Origin: Neolewinella lacunae
GTDB taxonomy: Bacteria; Bacteroidota; Bacteroidia; Chitinophagales; Saprospiraceae
Reading direction: 5' to 3'
NCBI RefSeq assembly: GCF_014349155.1
Contig: NZ_JACSIT010000149.1
Coordinates: 1 to 64,000 of the forward strand
Length of the DNA stretch: 64,000 bases
A program made the position numbers and the translations under genes. Position 1 is the first letter of the stretch. Every line of letters starts with the position of its first letter. The notes below the pieces were generated by a model. It made no database searches, was not told the origin of the DNA, and saw only the letters and a program-made list of their open reading frames with translations. Of this stretch, positions 52,518-61,718 are shown one piece after another.

Positions 52518-53348
52518 ATGAAAGCGTTATTCTCCCCACTTTTCTTTACTCTCCTGTTTTGCCTGGCCTGCGGGAGCCAGCCCGATCCGGCCGCTGCCAG
52601 CCAGCCCGCTCTCCCCGAACCCCCGCGCAACCAGCCCAGCGCCCCCGAGCCCGAAATCCTCTTCGCCTGGGTCGATGACCTCAACCTCCGCGAAGCGCCC
52701 AAGACCTCCAGCCCCGTTGTGGCCACCCTCCAGGTCAACGATGCCCTGATCTTCCACGGTGAAAAGACGGACTTCACCGAAAAGATTGCGCTCCGCGGCC
52801 AGACCTACGACGAACCCTGGCTGAAAGTCACCACCAAAAAGGACCAAACGGGCTGGGTCTTTGGCGGGGCCGTCCGCCGCCAGGGCGAAGCAAAAGGCAC
52901 CCCGCAGTCGAAGGAGGGCCTCATTGACATCGCCCACTTCGGCCGCTACGAACTCAGCCGCTGGGAAAAAGAAACGGAAACCACCGAGTCGGTAGGCGAT
53001 GCCGACATCACCCGCACCACCTACTCCCTCGGCACCCAATTGTTGCGCATCACCAGTTACGAAACCGGAGAGTACGGCTACGGCCGCACCTACCGTCTCC
53101 TTGGCTCCGACGGAGAAGTCCTCAAAGCCCGCGAGCTGGACTGGAGCTCCGACCCCACGCATACCCTCACCGAAAAAGTGTACGACTTTACGCAGACGCC
53201 CGCCCGCGCTTACCTACGCAGCCAGGTGTTTACCGAGCATTTTTCGCGGCTCCAGCCCCGCCCCGAAACCGTCGAGGGAGACTTTACCACCCTCAGCCTC
53301 AGTCCCGCTGAAGCGGAGGAACTGCTTGAACGCCTGGGTAAGTTGTAG
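52518..53348 (+). CDS. SH3-domain lipoprotein of unknown function
   Basis: A 276-aa lipoprotein: signal residues 1-17, lipobox LACG (Cys18), a Pro/Ala-rich linker, then a bacterial SH3 domain (about 50-115: LFAWVDDLNLREAPKTSSPVVATLQVND... WLKVTTKKDQTGWVFGGAV). The C-terminal 150 residues are unassigned. Peptidoglycan binding is possible for the SH3 part. TATCTTTG ends 4 nt before the ATG at 52518, predicting a leaderless mRNA. Confidence 0.75.
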   Translation: MKALFSPLFFTLLFCLACGSQPDPAAASQPALPEPPRNQPSAPEPEILFAWVDDLNLREAPKTSSPVVATLQVNDALIFHGEKTDFTEKIALRGQTYDEPWLKVTTKKDQTGWVFGGAVRRQGEAKGTPQSKEGLIDIAHFGRYELSRWEKETETTESVGDADITRTTYSLGTQLLRITSYETGEYGYGRTYRLLGSDGEVLKARELDWSSDPTHTLTEKVYDFTQTPARAYLRSQVFTEHFSRLQPRPETVEGDFTTLSLSPAEAEELLERLGKL

Positions 53349-53429
53349 TTCATAGTTGGCGTAAGACGCAAAGTGGCCCGGTCTCATTATCCCCCGGGAA
53401 CTTCCACTGCTTTTTAAAGACCATCCTCT

Positions 53430-53447
53430 GCACCTGCGCCCGCGCCC
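53430..53447 (-). repeat. Dispersed repeat copy
   Basis: GCACCTGCGCCCGCGCCC on the plus strand, one difference. The minus-strand tail AAAAAGCAGTGGAAG is recognisable. It lies in the 263-bp gap before exosortase K. Confidence 0.8.
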
Positions 53448-53574
53448 AAATAAACGGCACGACGCGCTACGGGGCTGCTTTCGGCGGTCTGACGAACAGT
53501 AGCCAGAACCCTGCCACGGCAAAAGATTTTATGGGGTTAGAAACTTTAATTTTCAAAGTACTATGTATTTTACT

Positions 53575-53582
53575 TATCTTTG
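53575..53582 (+). promoter_or_regulatory. TATCTTTG -7 box of the exosortase operon
   Basis: A perfect TAnnTTTG box, 29 nt before the exosortase ATG at 53612. The two exosortase-system genes overlap and should share this promoter. Confidence 0.55.
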
Positions 53583-53611
53583 GCATTGCAAACAGCAAGA
53601 CATGATGTGCC

Positions 53612-54151
53612 ATGAATAAATACCTGATGGCGGGCCTCGTTTTCGTGCTCCTGAAGTGGTGGCACCAGACGGCCACGGCGGAAGAACTGCTTTTCTTGCT
53701 GGCCCCGACCGACGCCCTGGTCAGCACCGTTACCGGTTCGGCCGGGCTGTGGGAACCAGGCTCGGGCTATTTCCACGCCGGGGAAAATATGGTAATTGAC
53801 GCCTCGTGTTCCGGATTCAACTTTCTGCTGATCAGTTACTTACTCTTCAGTTGGCTTTTGCTGCAACGCTACGGGAAATGGAGAATGCTGTGGCTGGCCA
53901 TGTTGCTGGCTTGGCCACTTACCATCCTGGCAAACTTCTCCCGGATCCTGACCATCCTGCTACTGGGCTCGATGAGCCCGCATGGGCTTTCGGCGGGTAC
54001 CTGGCACGAAATGCAGGGGGCTTTCGTCTATTTTTCCGTATTGGTCATGGCCTGCGGCTTCACGCAAATGCTCCTGAAACCTAAAAAAACTCCTACCGTC
54101 ACCCACAACGACAACCAACCATTGACCATCATCCATGAATACCCTGATTAA
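53612..54151 (+). CDS. xrtK: Exosortase K
   Basis: A 179-aa polytopic membrane cysteine transpeptidase/protease of the exosortase family. The catalytic triad residues are C66 (DASCSGFNF), R111 (LANFSRI) and H132 (TWHEMQG), within five predicted membrane helices. Its small size and direct link to an MSEP-CTERM protein identify the K subfamily. By family knowledge it recognises the short C-terminal MSEP-helix-basic signal and cleaves or transfers the protein at the outer face of the inner membrane. The gene overlaps its partner by 17 bp. Confidence 0.88.
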   Translation: MNKYLMAGLVFVLLKWWHQTATAEELLFLLAPTDALVSTVTGSAGLWEPGSGYFHAGENMVIDASCSGFNFLLISYLLFSWLLLQRYGKWRMLWLAMLLAWPLTILANFSRILTILLLGSMSPHGLSAGTWHEMQGAFVYFSVLVMACGFTQMLLKPKKTPTVTHNDNQPLTIIHEYPD

Positions 54152-56948
54152 CCCCCGCTGGCTGTTCGCCGTCCATACCTTCCCACTGCTGGTTTTTTCC
54201 TGGCTCGCCTACCGGCAGTACACGCTGATCGAGTCCTTGCTGGAACCGGAATACAAAGCGTTTTGGTTAACGTTTGCCATCATTACCGGATTTTTTTTGG
54301 CGGGGGTACTCGGGGCTGGGGTGTGGCTAGACACCGTACGTAAACGGGTTCCCGTTGCCCTGTTGGCTGGTTTGTTCATCACTACCGTCGGCTATCTGTA
54401 TTTCGGGATTAACCACTTATCGCAGCTGGTCCCCTGGAATATTCCCCGCTGGCTGGGGGGGGAGGACTTGGCCCTGTATTTTCTCACCTTTGGCATGCCA
54501 ACGCTGGGCTACTGCCTGCTGGGCGCGGTACACTATGCGACGCCTGATGCGGAACAACGGAAAATCTGGCCCAATTTCGTCGCAGCCTTCGTGATTCCAC
54601 TGGCGGTTTACCTGGTTTCCATGATCGGTATTCCGCTTTTTAGCGGGATGAGCAGTGGTTTCATGGAGCACATTCTGGTCGTCTTATTCATCACGCTTAC
54701 CGTAGCTTTTCTGTTTTTTCTGGTACGTGGTCTTTACCTGCTGGCCATCCGCCGGGAAAAGGCCTTTCGCGAACGCCGGATTTGGTGGATGATCCCGCTG
54801 GCCATTGTCTTCCCCTTGCTGGGGCTGTTGGTGAATAGCGGTAGCCTAAAGCCTGGCGGGCCAGGTTTTGCTGGATCGAACGTCTTTGGCGATTTCAGCC
54901 ACCCGCTTTTTTACCTCATCGCTGGCTTCAATGGCTTGTTGCTGTGCCTGCCCGACTACGATAACAAACTCTACCGCCTGTTTCTTTTCCTGGCTAAGTC
55001 AACCACAACGGCCTTCATTGCCTACTTCTTCGTTGTCTTCCTGCCGTTTTTGCCTTTGTCCATTCCGGCCATCCTGGTTTTTGGCCTGGGCTTTCTGATG
55101 TTGACGCCTTTGCTCTTGTTCCCCGTCCAGCTCACTAGTTTGCGGGACGATTTCCGCTTTCTGAACCGTTACTTCGACCGTCGATTTCTATCGCTGAGTG
55201 GGGTGGTCTTTTTTTTATTCCTGCCCCTTACGATTACCCTGAATTACCAGCGTGATAAAAGCACGCTCGATACGGCCCTTAATTACGTATACGCGCCAGC
55301 GGAAGCTGGCCAGAAACAGGTCGATGCTAAATCGCTCACCCGTGTCCTCCGCAGTATTGACGAACAAAAAGGCCGACGCAACGACTTCCGTTTCGGCTCG
55401 GGAACGCCTTATCTTTCCAGTTATTACCGTTGGCTGGTGCTGGATAACTTGACCCTGTCCGACGCTAAAATCAACGACCTACGCCGCATTTTTCTCGGTG
55501 AATCTGGCTGGGAGAACCAGGGGGTTTCCCGGATACCCGTTGGTAAGGTAAGCCTTACGAATACTACGGTGGAGACCACCTGGGACCCGCAACAGGAAGT
55601 ATGGAGCAGCTGGGTGGAACTGGAACTGACGGCTGATTCCACGCTCGGCCTGCAGGAATACCACACGGAATTCCGCCTGCCGCCCGGCGTTTTCATCGCC
55701 GATTATTACCTGTACGTCGGCGACCGTAAGGAATTTGGTATACTGGCCGAGCGGAAGGCAGCGACCTGGATCTACAATAATATCGTAAATGAGAACCGCG
55801 ATCCGGGACTGCTGCGCTATAAAACGGCTGACGTAGTTTGCTTCAATGTCTTCCCCTTTCAAGCGGGCGAGGTCCGACGTACGGGCATGCGCTTCCTGCA
55901 CCGGGAGCCGCTCACGCTGCCCTTCGCTGGAACTTCGCTGGTGCTTGGTCGGGTGGGGGAGCACCAAGTCGGTGGAACACAATCGGGGGCAACTATCTAT
56001 GTGTCCCAGTCGGAAAAGGCGGCGCTGACGCAGGTGCAGGGGAAGGTTGGGGTGCAATTCGTGGTGGATGCCTCTCGGCAAAGTCGCGAGACCGAAGCTG
56101 ACCTCGTCGCCCGCATCAAAGCTTTTGCAGCCGGGCTTCCTGCCAGTAGCCCACAACCCCGCATTACGCTGGCTGGAACTTACCCCCAGCACCTTGCCTA
56201 TAATGATGACTGGGAAAGCGCATTGACAAAAATGCCCACTGGCGGCTTCTTTGCCCGGCGTGCCATGGAGGAAATCCTGGCCACAGTGCCCGAGACCTCA
56301 CCCGCCCCGACCTTTTGGAAGATCATAGTTGTCCCCAACCAATGGAATCGCCCCGTTCTGGACGGCGATTTCTCCGCCTGGGCCCATGCCCTTCCGGCGG
56401 GGAACGATTTTTACTACCTCTCGGAGAAAGGAACCCTTGCGCGGCATTCTCTCGTCGAAGAACCGGCCCGCCAACAACAAGATTCGGTCACACTGCCCGC
56501 CGTAGTGAGTGCTTACGCTTATCCAAATGCGGACGCACCAACCCACTGGCTACCGGTAAACAATGAGCCGGCGATATTGCTCCAACTTGGGGCCGCGCCG
56601 TTGGCCGCAAATGGCTTGCCTGCCAAAACCTGGGCGGCTGGCCTGGCGCTGTACGGCCAGTATCTCCACCACCAGCGGACTGGCCAAACAGGCTACCGCC
56701 CCTGGCTGGCCGAAGTACGGGGCAGCTTCCGCGCCGCCCTGCTGATGCCCACTACCGCCTTCCTGGTTGTCGAAAACGATGCCCAAAAAGAAGCCCTCCG
56801 CCGAAAACAAGCGGAAACGCTTGACGCCGATCCAGCCCTCGATCTGGAAGAAGCGGACATCCGCAGCATGAGCGAGCCAGGGCTGTTTTGGGGAATGGCG
56901 ATCCTGTTGTTATTGCTTGGTTGGCAACGGCGGAAGCTCAGTTTTTAA
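54135..56948 (+). CDS. MSEP-CTERM protein with VIT domain, dedicated exosortase K substrate
   Basis: A 937-aa membrane protein. About eleven hydrophobic helices (residues 10-400) are followed by a VIT-like beta domain (about 490-610, with LQEYHTEFRLPPGVFIADYYLYVGDRKEFGILAERKAATWIYNNIV). The C-terminus is a complete sorting signal: MSEP at about 912-915, a hydrophobic helix (GLFWGMAILLLLLGW) and the basic end QRRKLSF. Cleavage before the helix would free the C-terminus. Its start overlaps xrtK, so expression is probably coupled. The cell function of these proteins is unknown. Confidence 0.88.
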   Translation: MNTLINPRWLFAVHTFPLLVFSWLAYRQYTLIESLLEPEYKAFWLTFAIITGFFLAGVLGAGVWLDTVRKRVPVALLAGLFITTVGYLYFGINHLSQLVPWNIPRWLGGEDLALYFLTFGMPTLGYCLLGAVHYATPDAEQRKIWPNFVAAFVIPLAVYLVSMIGIPLFSGMSSGFMEHILVVLFITLTVAFLFFLVRGLYLLAIRREKAFRERRIWWMIPLAIVFPLLGLLVNSGSLKPGGPGFAGSNVFGDFSHPLFYLIAGFNGLLLCLPDYDNKLYRLFLFLAKSTTTAFIAYFFVVFLPFLPLSIPAILVFGLGFLMLTPLLLFPVQLTSLRDDFRFLNRYFDRRFLSLSGVVFFLFLPLTITLNYQRDKSTLDTALNYVYAPAEAGQKQVDAKSLTRVLRSIDEQKGRRNDFRFGSGTPYLSSYYRWLVLDNLTLSDAKINDLRRIFLGESGWENQGVSRIPVGKVSLTNTTVETTWDPQQEVWSSWVELELTADSTLGLQEYHTEFRLPPGVFIADYYLYVGDRKEFGILAERKAATWIYNNIVNENRDPGLLRYKTADVVCFNVFPFQAGEVRRTGMRFLHREPLTLPFAGTSLVLGRVGEHQVGGTQSGATIYVSQSEKAALTQVQGKVGVQFVVDASRQSRETEADLVARIKAFAAGLPASSPQPRITLAGTYPQHLAYNDDWESALTKMPTGGFFARRAMEEILATVPETSPAPTFWKIIVVPNQWNRPVLDGDFSAWAHALPAGNDFYYLSEKGTLARHSLVEEPARQQQDSVTLPAVVSAYAYPNADAPTHWLPVNNEPAILLQLGAAPLAANGLPAKTWAAGLALYGQYLHHQRTGQTGYRPWLAEVRGSFRAALLMPTTAFLVVENDAQKEALRRKQAETLDADPALDLEEADIRSMSEPGLFWGMAILLLLLGWQRRKLSF
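56021..56037 (+). repeat. Possible dispersed repeat copy inside the MSEP-CTERM gene
   Basis: GGCGCTGACGCAGGTGC followed by AGGGGAAGG, two differences in the 17-bp core. Translated as ALTQVQG. It may be a decayed copy or chance. Confidence 0.4.
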
Positions 56949-57352
56949 GATCATTCTGGCCTGGGCTTAACGAAGCAACCAAAAGAATTGCGCGGGCTGT
57001 TTATCTCAATGCCTCCCCACCTCACCGCCCACAACGAAAACGCCGGGCTTCACCCGACGCTGCGTAAGCGGGGCCTCCAGGGGCGGGAGAGACTTCCGTT
57101 CGGCAAAACCCTTAAATGAACAACCTAAGACTATCCTCAAAACGAAGAGTTATCTTTTGTCCCGCTCAGCAGCCTGTCCCGTGCGGCAGCTTTGTCCCGT
57201 GCGGCAGCCTGTCCCGTGCGGCAGCCTGTCCCGTGCGGCAGCCTGTCCCGTGCGGCAGCTTATTCAATTATTCAGTTATTCAATCCTTCAATCCTTCAAT
57301 CCTTCCCCCAACGTACCTTTGCCGCCCCCTCCATTTCCGCAAGCCCCCCGCC
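56949..57352. other. Repeat-bearing intergenic region before rlmD
   Basis: 404 bp without a gene. It contains the 17-bp array at 57176-57259, then TTATTCAATTATTCAGTTATT and CAATCCTTCAATCCTTC units, and a TACCTTTG box at 57314-57321 that probably drives rlmD with a leader of about 25 nt. I see nothing definite in 56949-57170. Confidence 0.6.
57176..57259. repeat. Five tandem GTCCCGTGCGGCAGC units
   Basis: Units start at 57176, 57194, 57211, 57228 and 57245 (period 17, one of 18). Related single units occur at 3813-3840 and 3922-3940 next to similar AT-rich TTATTCAA repeats. Confidence 0.9.
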
Positions 57353-58771
57353 ATGTCCCGTTCCCGCCGCAGCCGTTACCCCGCCCGCATTGATCAAGTT
57401 CGGATTACCGGCCTGGCCGACAAAGGCTTCTGCGTAGGCAAAACCCCCGCTGGCGAAGTCGTTTTCGTCGAGAAAGTGGTGCCGGGAGACGTAGTAGACG
57501 TCCGGCCTTTCAAAAAAAGGAAAAAGCTGCTTTTTGCCACGCCCCTGGAGTGGCGGCAGCGGAGCGCAGACCGGGTGGAGCCTTTTTGCCAGCACTTCGG
57601 CGTTTGTGGGGGATGTAAATGGCAAGATTTCAGTTACGCTGGCCAGTTGCGGGAGAAAGACCAGATTGTACGGGATGCCCTCACCCGCATTGGCAAAATT
57701 GAGGTAGGGCAGTGGGAGCCCATTCTCGGTAGCGAAGCGACGTCCTTTTACCGCAATAAGCTGGAATTCGGAGTCGCCAACCGCCGCTGGCTGACGGCCG
57801 AAGAGGTAGGAACGGAAGTGAACAACGAAGCCAACGTCATCGGTTTTCATAAGGCCGGAGCTTACGATAAGCTCATCGAGATCGAGGAATGTCATCTCCA
57901 GCACGGCCCCAGCAATTTGCTCCGCAACGGCATCCAGGCGCTCGCCATCGAAATGGGCGTTCCTTTCTTCGACATGCGGGAGCGGACGGGCCTGTTCCGG
58001 CAGTTCATGATCCGGACTACTACCACCGGACAGTGTATGCTCGTCCTGGCATTCTTCACCGACGATCAAGCCCGGATCCAGCCCTTCTTAAGCGCCATCA
58101 TGGCCCGGTTCGGCCAGCACCTGACCAGCCTTTACTACTGCATCAACGGCAAGATCAATGAATACATGATGGACCTGGAAATGGTCCACTTCGCCGGTAC
58201 GACAACGGTGGTGGAAAACCTGGGTCACGTCAATTTCCACATCGGCCCCAAGTCTTTTTTCCAGACCAATACCCGCCAGGGGCAGCGGCTCTACGACATC
58301 ACGGCGGAGTACGCGGGCCTTACGGGCCAGGAAAATGTATACGACCTTTATACCGGTATTGGCTCCATCGGGCAGTACCTGGCCAAAGACGCACGCGCGG
58401 TAGTGGGCATCGAAGAAATCGCCGCCGCCATCGAAGACGCCAAAGTAAATGCTGCCCTCAACGGCCTGGATAACTGTACCTGGTACGCCGGGCAGGTAGA
58501 GCACATCCTCACGCCCGAGTTCGCTGCCGAGCACGGGCGCCCCGACGTGCTCATCACCGACCCTCCCCGGGCGGGCATGCACCCCAAGGTCTTACCCATG
58601 CTGCTGGAACTGGCCGCCCCCGTTATCGTCTACGTCTCGTGCAACCCGGCCACCCAGGCGCGTGACCTCGCCATCCTGGCAGAAAAATACCGGGTAGTAA
58701 AGGCCCGGGCGGTAGACATGTTCCCCCAAACCAGCCACGTCGAATCCGTGGTGCGTCTCGAACTGTGCTAG
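57353..58771 (+). CDS. rlmD: 23S rRNA (uracil-5-)-methyltransferase RlmD-like
   Basis: A 472-aa SAM-dependent RNA m5U methyltransferase of the RlmD/RumA group. A TRAM domain (RIDQVRITGLADKGFCVGKT...) precedes an iron-sulfur segment (CQHFGVCGGCKWQDF with three Cys, a fourth upstream or further on), the SAM motif VYDLYTGIGSIGQYLA, the DPPRAGMH motif and the catalytic Cys in YVSCNPATQARDL. The ATG at 57353 is supported by the TACCTTTG box; a longer ORF only reads through repeats. The specific uridine (1939 or 747) is assumed from family. Confidence 0.92.
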   Translation: MSRSRRSRYPARIDQVRITGLADKGFCVGKTPAGEVVFVEKVVPGDVVDVRPFKKRKKLLFATPLEWRQRSADRVEPFCQHFGVCGGCKWQDFSYAGQLREKDQIVRDALTRIGKIEVGQWEPILGSEATSFYRNKLEFGVANRRWLTAEEVGTEVNNEANVIGFHKAGAYDKLIEIEECHLQHGPSNLLRNGIQALAIEMGVPFFDMRERTGLFRQFMIRTTTTGQCMLVLAFFTDDQARIQPFLSAIMARFGQHLTSLYYCINGKINEYMMDLEMVHFAGTTTVVENLGHVNFHIGPKSFFQTNTRQGQRLYDITAEYAGLTGQENVYDLYTGIGSIGQYLAKDARAVVGIEEIAAAIEDAKVNAALNGLDNCTWYAGQVEHILTPEFAAEHGRPDVLITDPPRAGMHPKVLPMLLELAAPVIVYVSCNPATQARDLAILAEKYRVVKARAVDMFPQTSHVESVVRLELC

Positions 58772-58811
58772 TGGGCCAATCAGCCCGGCGTACCGGCTAC
58801 TGCTGGGCTTT

Positions 58812-59141
58812 TTACTCAATCCCTATTTCCGCCTGTTGGCGGCTGATGATGACCCCCACCCGGCTGTAGAGCGAATCCACCCAACGGGGTTCCTGCCGGA
58901 CGAGCCAAAGGAGGCTGTCGAATTCCGCCCGGTTACTGCCGTAGGCGGTTAAGGTGCGATCAAAGTATACCTCGCGCATCGAGTCCCGTACAATGATGGG
59001 CACTTCCGTAGCCAAACCTTCGGCCAGTTGCATATCGGCCACCAACGGGGCCAGGGCATCAAGATCAACCGGCGGCTCTCCGGGGACGGAGTCGCTACAA
59101 GCCTGAAACAGAAGAAACGAAAAGCAGAAAATGCGATACAT
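58812..59141 (-). CDS. DUF4296 lipoprotein
   Basis: A 109-aa lipoprotein with signal residues 1-14 and lipobox FQAC (Cys15). The mature part has the DUF4296 pattern (LAPLVADMQLAEGLATEV... REVYFDRTLTAYGSNRAEFDSLLWLVRQEPRWVDSLYSRV). The family is specific to Bacteroidota and uncharacterised. The ATG at 59139-59141 starts the signal; the longer frame does not. Confidence 0.82.
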   Translation of the reverse strand: MYRIFCFSFLLFQACSDSVPGEPPVDLDALAPLVADMQLAEGLATEVPIIVRDSMREVYFDRTLTAYGSNRAEFDSLLWLVRQEPRWVDSLYSRVGVIISRQQAEIGIE

Positions 59142-59228
59142 ATATATAAGGATGTTGGTGTGGGCCGGATAAGGGCCGCTAACCATAAGAACTACAAAAG
59201 GAGGGCGAAAGCCACCGGGGTCAACGTA

Positions 59229-59723
59229 CTACGTCTGCTTTGGGTAGAGGAAAACGGTGCGCCGCGCCGCGCTCAGGCGGAAGGCCGTCCAGTTGGGGAC
59301 GTCGGCCTCAGCTCCGATGATGCCGCAGGTTGGGACGTTACCAATGTAGCTGTCGTGTTCGAGGCGATTGGCCAGGTCGGTATACCCAGGGTTGTGGCCA
59401 AAGACCAGGACCGTATCCCACTCGGCGGGCAGGTTTTGCACGTGTTCCTCGATCGTATCGGGCCAGGCGTGGTAGAGCTCCGCCTCGGTAAGGACGGCCG
59501 CTTCCGGCAGGCCGAAAGCTTCCCGAAAAGCCTGGGCCGTTTGGCGCGCGCGCTTGGCGCTGGAGGTGAGCAATCCCGCGGGGGAAACGCCCAGCTCCCG
59601 CAGGCGCTGGGCCATACGCGGTGCGTCGTGGATGCCCCGCGTGTCGAGGGGCCGGTCGTGGTCCGCCAGGTTAGGGTGATCCCAATTGGATTTGGCGTGG
59701 CGAACGAAGTAAACTGTTTTCAT
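59229..59723 (-). CDS. sixA: SixA-like phosphohistidine phosphatase
   Basis: A 164-aa histidine phosphatase. The catalytic RHAKSNW motif (R8, H9) at the N-terminus, the TSSAKRARQTA segment and the second histidine in VFGHNPGYTDLAN match SixA, which removes phosphate from phosphohistidine in phosphorelay proteins. The gene lies divergently from a two-component pair, but no hybrid HPt protein is nearby, so a functional link is only a guess. Confidence 0.9.
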   Translation of the reverse strand: MKTVYFVRHAKSNWDHPNLADHDRPLDTRGIHDAPRMAQRLRELGVSPAGLLTSSAKRARQTAQAFREAFGLPEAAVLTEAELYHAWPDTIEEHVQNLPAEWDTVLVFGHNPGYTDLANRLEHDSYIGNVPTCGIIGAEADVPNWTAFRLSAARRTVFLYPKQT

Positions 59724-59835
59724 AGCAGGGTGGGGCGGGTTGCGGGGTAGTCAATAACAGGCTTAACGCTTAATTAACCCCGGCGCGGCGGGAATGCCCT
59801 AGTTTTGTGCGTAATTTAACCCAAAGGTGTACCCT

Positions 59836-60519
59836 ATGAGTTTGGCTAAGATACTACTGGTAGACGATGAACCCGACATTCTGGAGATCCTGGAATACAA
59901 CCTCATCAAAGAAGGTTACGAAGTAGCTACCGCCGGAAACGGGGAAGAAGGCTTCAAGGTGGCGCAGAAATTTCAACCCGATCTGATCGTGCTCGATATC
60001 ATGATGCCCGTTATGGACGGCGTAGAACTCTGCCGCCTCCTCCGCAGCAAACCCGAATTCAACAATACCATCATCACCTTCCTCACCGCACGGGAAGAAG
60101 ACTACAGCCAGATCGCTGCACTCGATACCGGCGGCGATGATTACATCACCAAGCCCATCCGGCCCCGCGTCCTGCTGAGCCGCGTCAAGGCCCTCCTGCG
60201 CCGCAACGAACGGCAGGAAGACCACGAGGAAGCCAGCACCATCCTGGTCGGCGACCTGGAAATCGACCTCGAGCAAGTCATGGTCTTACGCGGCAAAGAG
60301 CGCATCGAACTGGCCAAAAAAGAGTTCGATCTCCTCACCCTCCTGGCCTCCAAGCCCGGCAAAGTGTTCAGCCGCGACGAGATTTTCAACCGCGTCTGGG
60401 GCACCGACGTTATCGTAGGTAACCGCACCATCGATGTCCACATCCGCAAACTGCGCGAAAAACTGGGCGACCACTACATCAAAACCATCAAGGGCATCGG
60501 GTATAAATTCGTCTTTTAA
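59836..60519 (+). CDS. PhoB/OmpR-type response regulator
   Basis: A 227-aa transcription factor. The receiver domain has acidic pocket DDE (10-12), phospho-acceptor D54 (IVLDIMMPVMDG), and the KP lysine in YITKPI. The C-terminal winged helix (about 130-225, IELAKKEFDLLTLLASKPGKVFSRDEIFNRVWG ... VDVHIRKLREKLG) is OmpR type. The stop codon shares its last A with the start of the kinase gene, so the two are translationally coupled. Similarity is highest to PhoB-like regulators of Bacteroidota. Confidence 0.95.
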   Translation: MSLAKILLVDDEPDILEILEYNLIKEGYEVATAGNGEEGFKVAQKFQPDLIVLDIMMPVMDGVELCRLLRSKPEFNNTIITFLTAREEDYSQIAALDTGGDDYITKPIRPRVLLSRVKALLRRNERQEDHEEASTILVGDLEIDLEQVMVLRGKERIELAKKEFDLLTLLASKPGKVFSRDEIFNRVWGTDVIVGNRTIDVHIRKLREKLGDHYIKTIKGIGYKFVF

Positions 60520-61574
60520 TGTTGAAAAACAGCACCCCGCGGCAAGTCGCGGTGCAAGCCGCAGCCGCGGCAACTTTTATCACCACCGCACTCGTACTCG
60601 TTGTCGTACTGCTTTTTGCTGCCCCGGTACCCGCCTGGTTGTTTCTGCTCCTGCTGGCCTGTGGCTTTGCGGTCTCCTACTTCGTGATCCTCCTTTTTCT
60701 GGACCACTTTATCTACCGCCGCATCAAGTTGATTTACAAAACCATCCACAGCCGCAAGATCAGTCCCGATGCCAAAAGGGAAAGCGTCGACCCCGACCGA
60801 CCCATCATCGACGAAGTGGAAAAAGAAGTGGAGGAATGGGCCACCTACCAGGAAGACCAACTCGATGAGTACGAGCGCTTCGCCGAATACCGCCGCCGCT
60901 ACATCGGGGACATCAGTCACGAACTGAAAACGCCCATCTTCAATATCCAGGGATACCTGCACACCATCCTCGACGACGAAGACGTCCTCGACGACCGCAA
61001 GTTCACCCTTAAGTTCCTCCGCAAGGCCGCCAAAAACGTCGAACGCCTCCAAACCATTGTGGATGACCTCAGCGCCATCAGCCGCCTGGAAAGCGGCGAG
61101 CTCGTCTTAGACATTGAGACATTCAACATCCGCACGCTGGCCACCGAAGTCTTCGAAGAACTGGACCTGAAAAGCCACGAAGCCGGCGTCAACCTCAGTT
61201 TCAAACCCGGCGCGGACGGCGGGTTTATGGTCCGGGCCGACCGCGAAAGCATCCGCCAGGTCCTCATCAACCTGATTACCAACTCCATCAAGTACGGCAA
61301 CGTGGGCGGCAACACCCGCATCGGCCTTTATGACATGGCCACCTACATCCTCTGCGAGGTAGCCGACGATGGCATCGGCATCCCCGAAAAACACCTCCCC
61401 CACGTTTTCGACCGCTTTTACCGGGTCGATAAGAGCCGCAGCCGCCAAAAAGGGGGCTCGGGGCTGGGCCTCTCCATCGTCAAGCACATCATGGAAGCCC
61501 ACCAGCAAACCATCAACGTACGCTCCTCTCCCGGAATGGGCTCTACCTTCGGCATCACCTTGGCCAAGGCTTAG
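60519..61574 (+). CDS. PhoR-like sensor histidine kinase
   Basis: A 351-aa inner-membrane kinase. Two membrane helices (about 10-35 and 40-62) with almost no periplasmic loop are followed by a linker, the phospho-acceptor helix (H134 in DISHELKTPIFNIQGYLHTIL), and an ATPase domain with N, G1 and G2 boxes (NLITNSIKYG, DDGIGIPEKHL, GSGLGLSIV). The missing external sensor loop suggests it senses membrane or partner-protein signals, as PhoR does through the Pst/PhoU complex (inference). No HAMP or PAS domain is evident. Confidence 0.94.
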   Translation: MLKNSTPRQVAVQAAAAATFITTALVLVVVLLFAAPVPAWLFLLLLACGFAVSYFVILLFLDHFIYRRIKLIYKTIHSRKISPDAKRESVDPDRPIIDEVEKEVEEWATYQEDQLDEYERFAEYRRRYIGDISHELKTPIFNIQGYLHTILDDEDVLDDRKFTLKFLRKAAKNVERLQTIVDDLSAISRLESGELVLDIETFNIRTLATEVFEELDLKSHEAGVNLSFKPGADGGFMVRADRESIRQVLINLITNSIKYGNVGGNTRIGLYDMATYILCEVADDGIGIPEKHLPHVFDRFYRVDKSRSRQKGGSGLGLSIVKHIMEAHQQTINVRSSPGMGSTFGITLAKA

Positions 61575-61584
61575 GCGCTGTTGT

Positions 61585-61602
61585 GGGCGCGGCCGCAGGT
61601 GC
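61585..61602 (+). repeat. Dispersed repeat copy (full core and tail)
   Basis: Exact GGGCGCGGCCGCAGGTGC with a tail ATGAAGCAAGGGAAGG ending near 61629. It lies between the kinase gene and the rpsU promoter. Confidence 0.85.
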
Positions 61603-61682
61603 CAGGTGAGAAATATGAAGCAAGGGAAGGTCCCCGCAAAGGTTTTTTTGCCAGAAGCTTTTTCTCATCGCCCGGAAAACCC

Positions 61683-61690
61683 TATCTTTG
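61683..61690 (+). promoter_or_regulatory. TATCTTTG -7 box of rpsU
   Basis: A perfect box giving an rpsU leader of about 25 nt. No Shine-Dalgarno sequence is visible upstream of the ATG; a GAAGGAG lies inside the gene, at about 61739-61745. Confidence 0.55.
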
Positions 61691-61718
61691 CGGTCCAATT
61701 AAAAAATAGCACCGTTTA

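Noticed and set aside
57116-57352. Extended N-terminus for RlmD
   Set aside because: The extension only translates the tandem repeats and TTATTCAA units; the TRAM domain begins after the ATG at 57353, which has a promoter box about 30 nt upstream.
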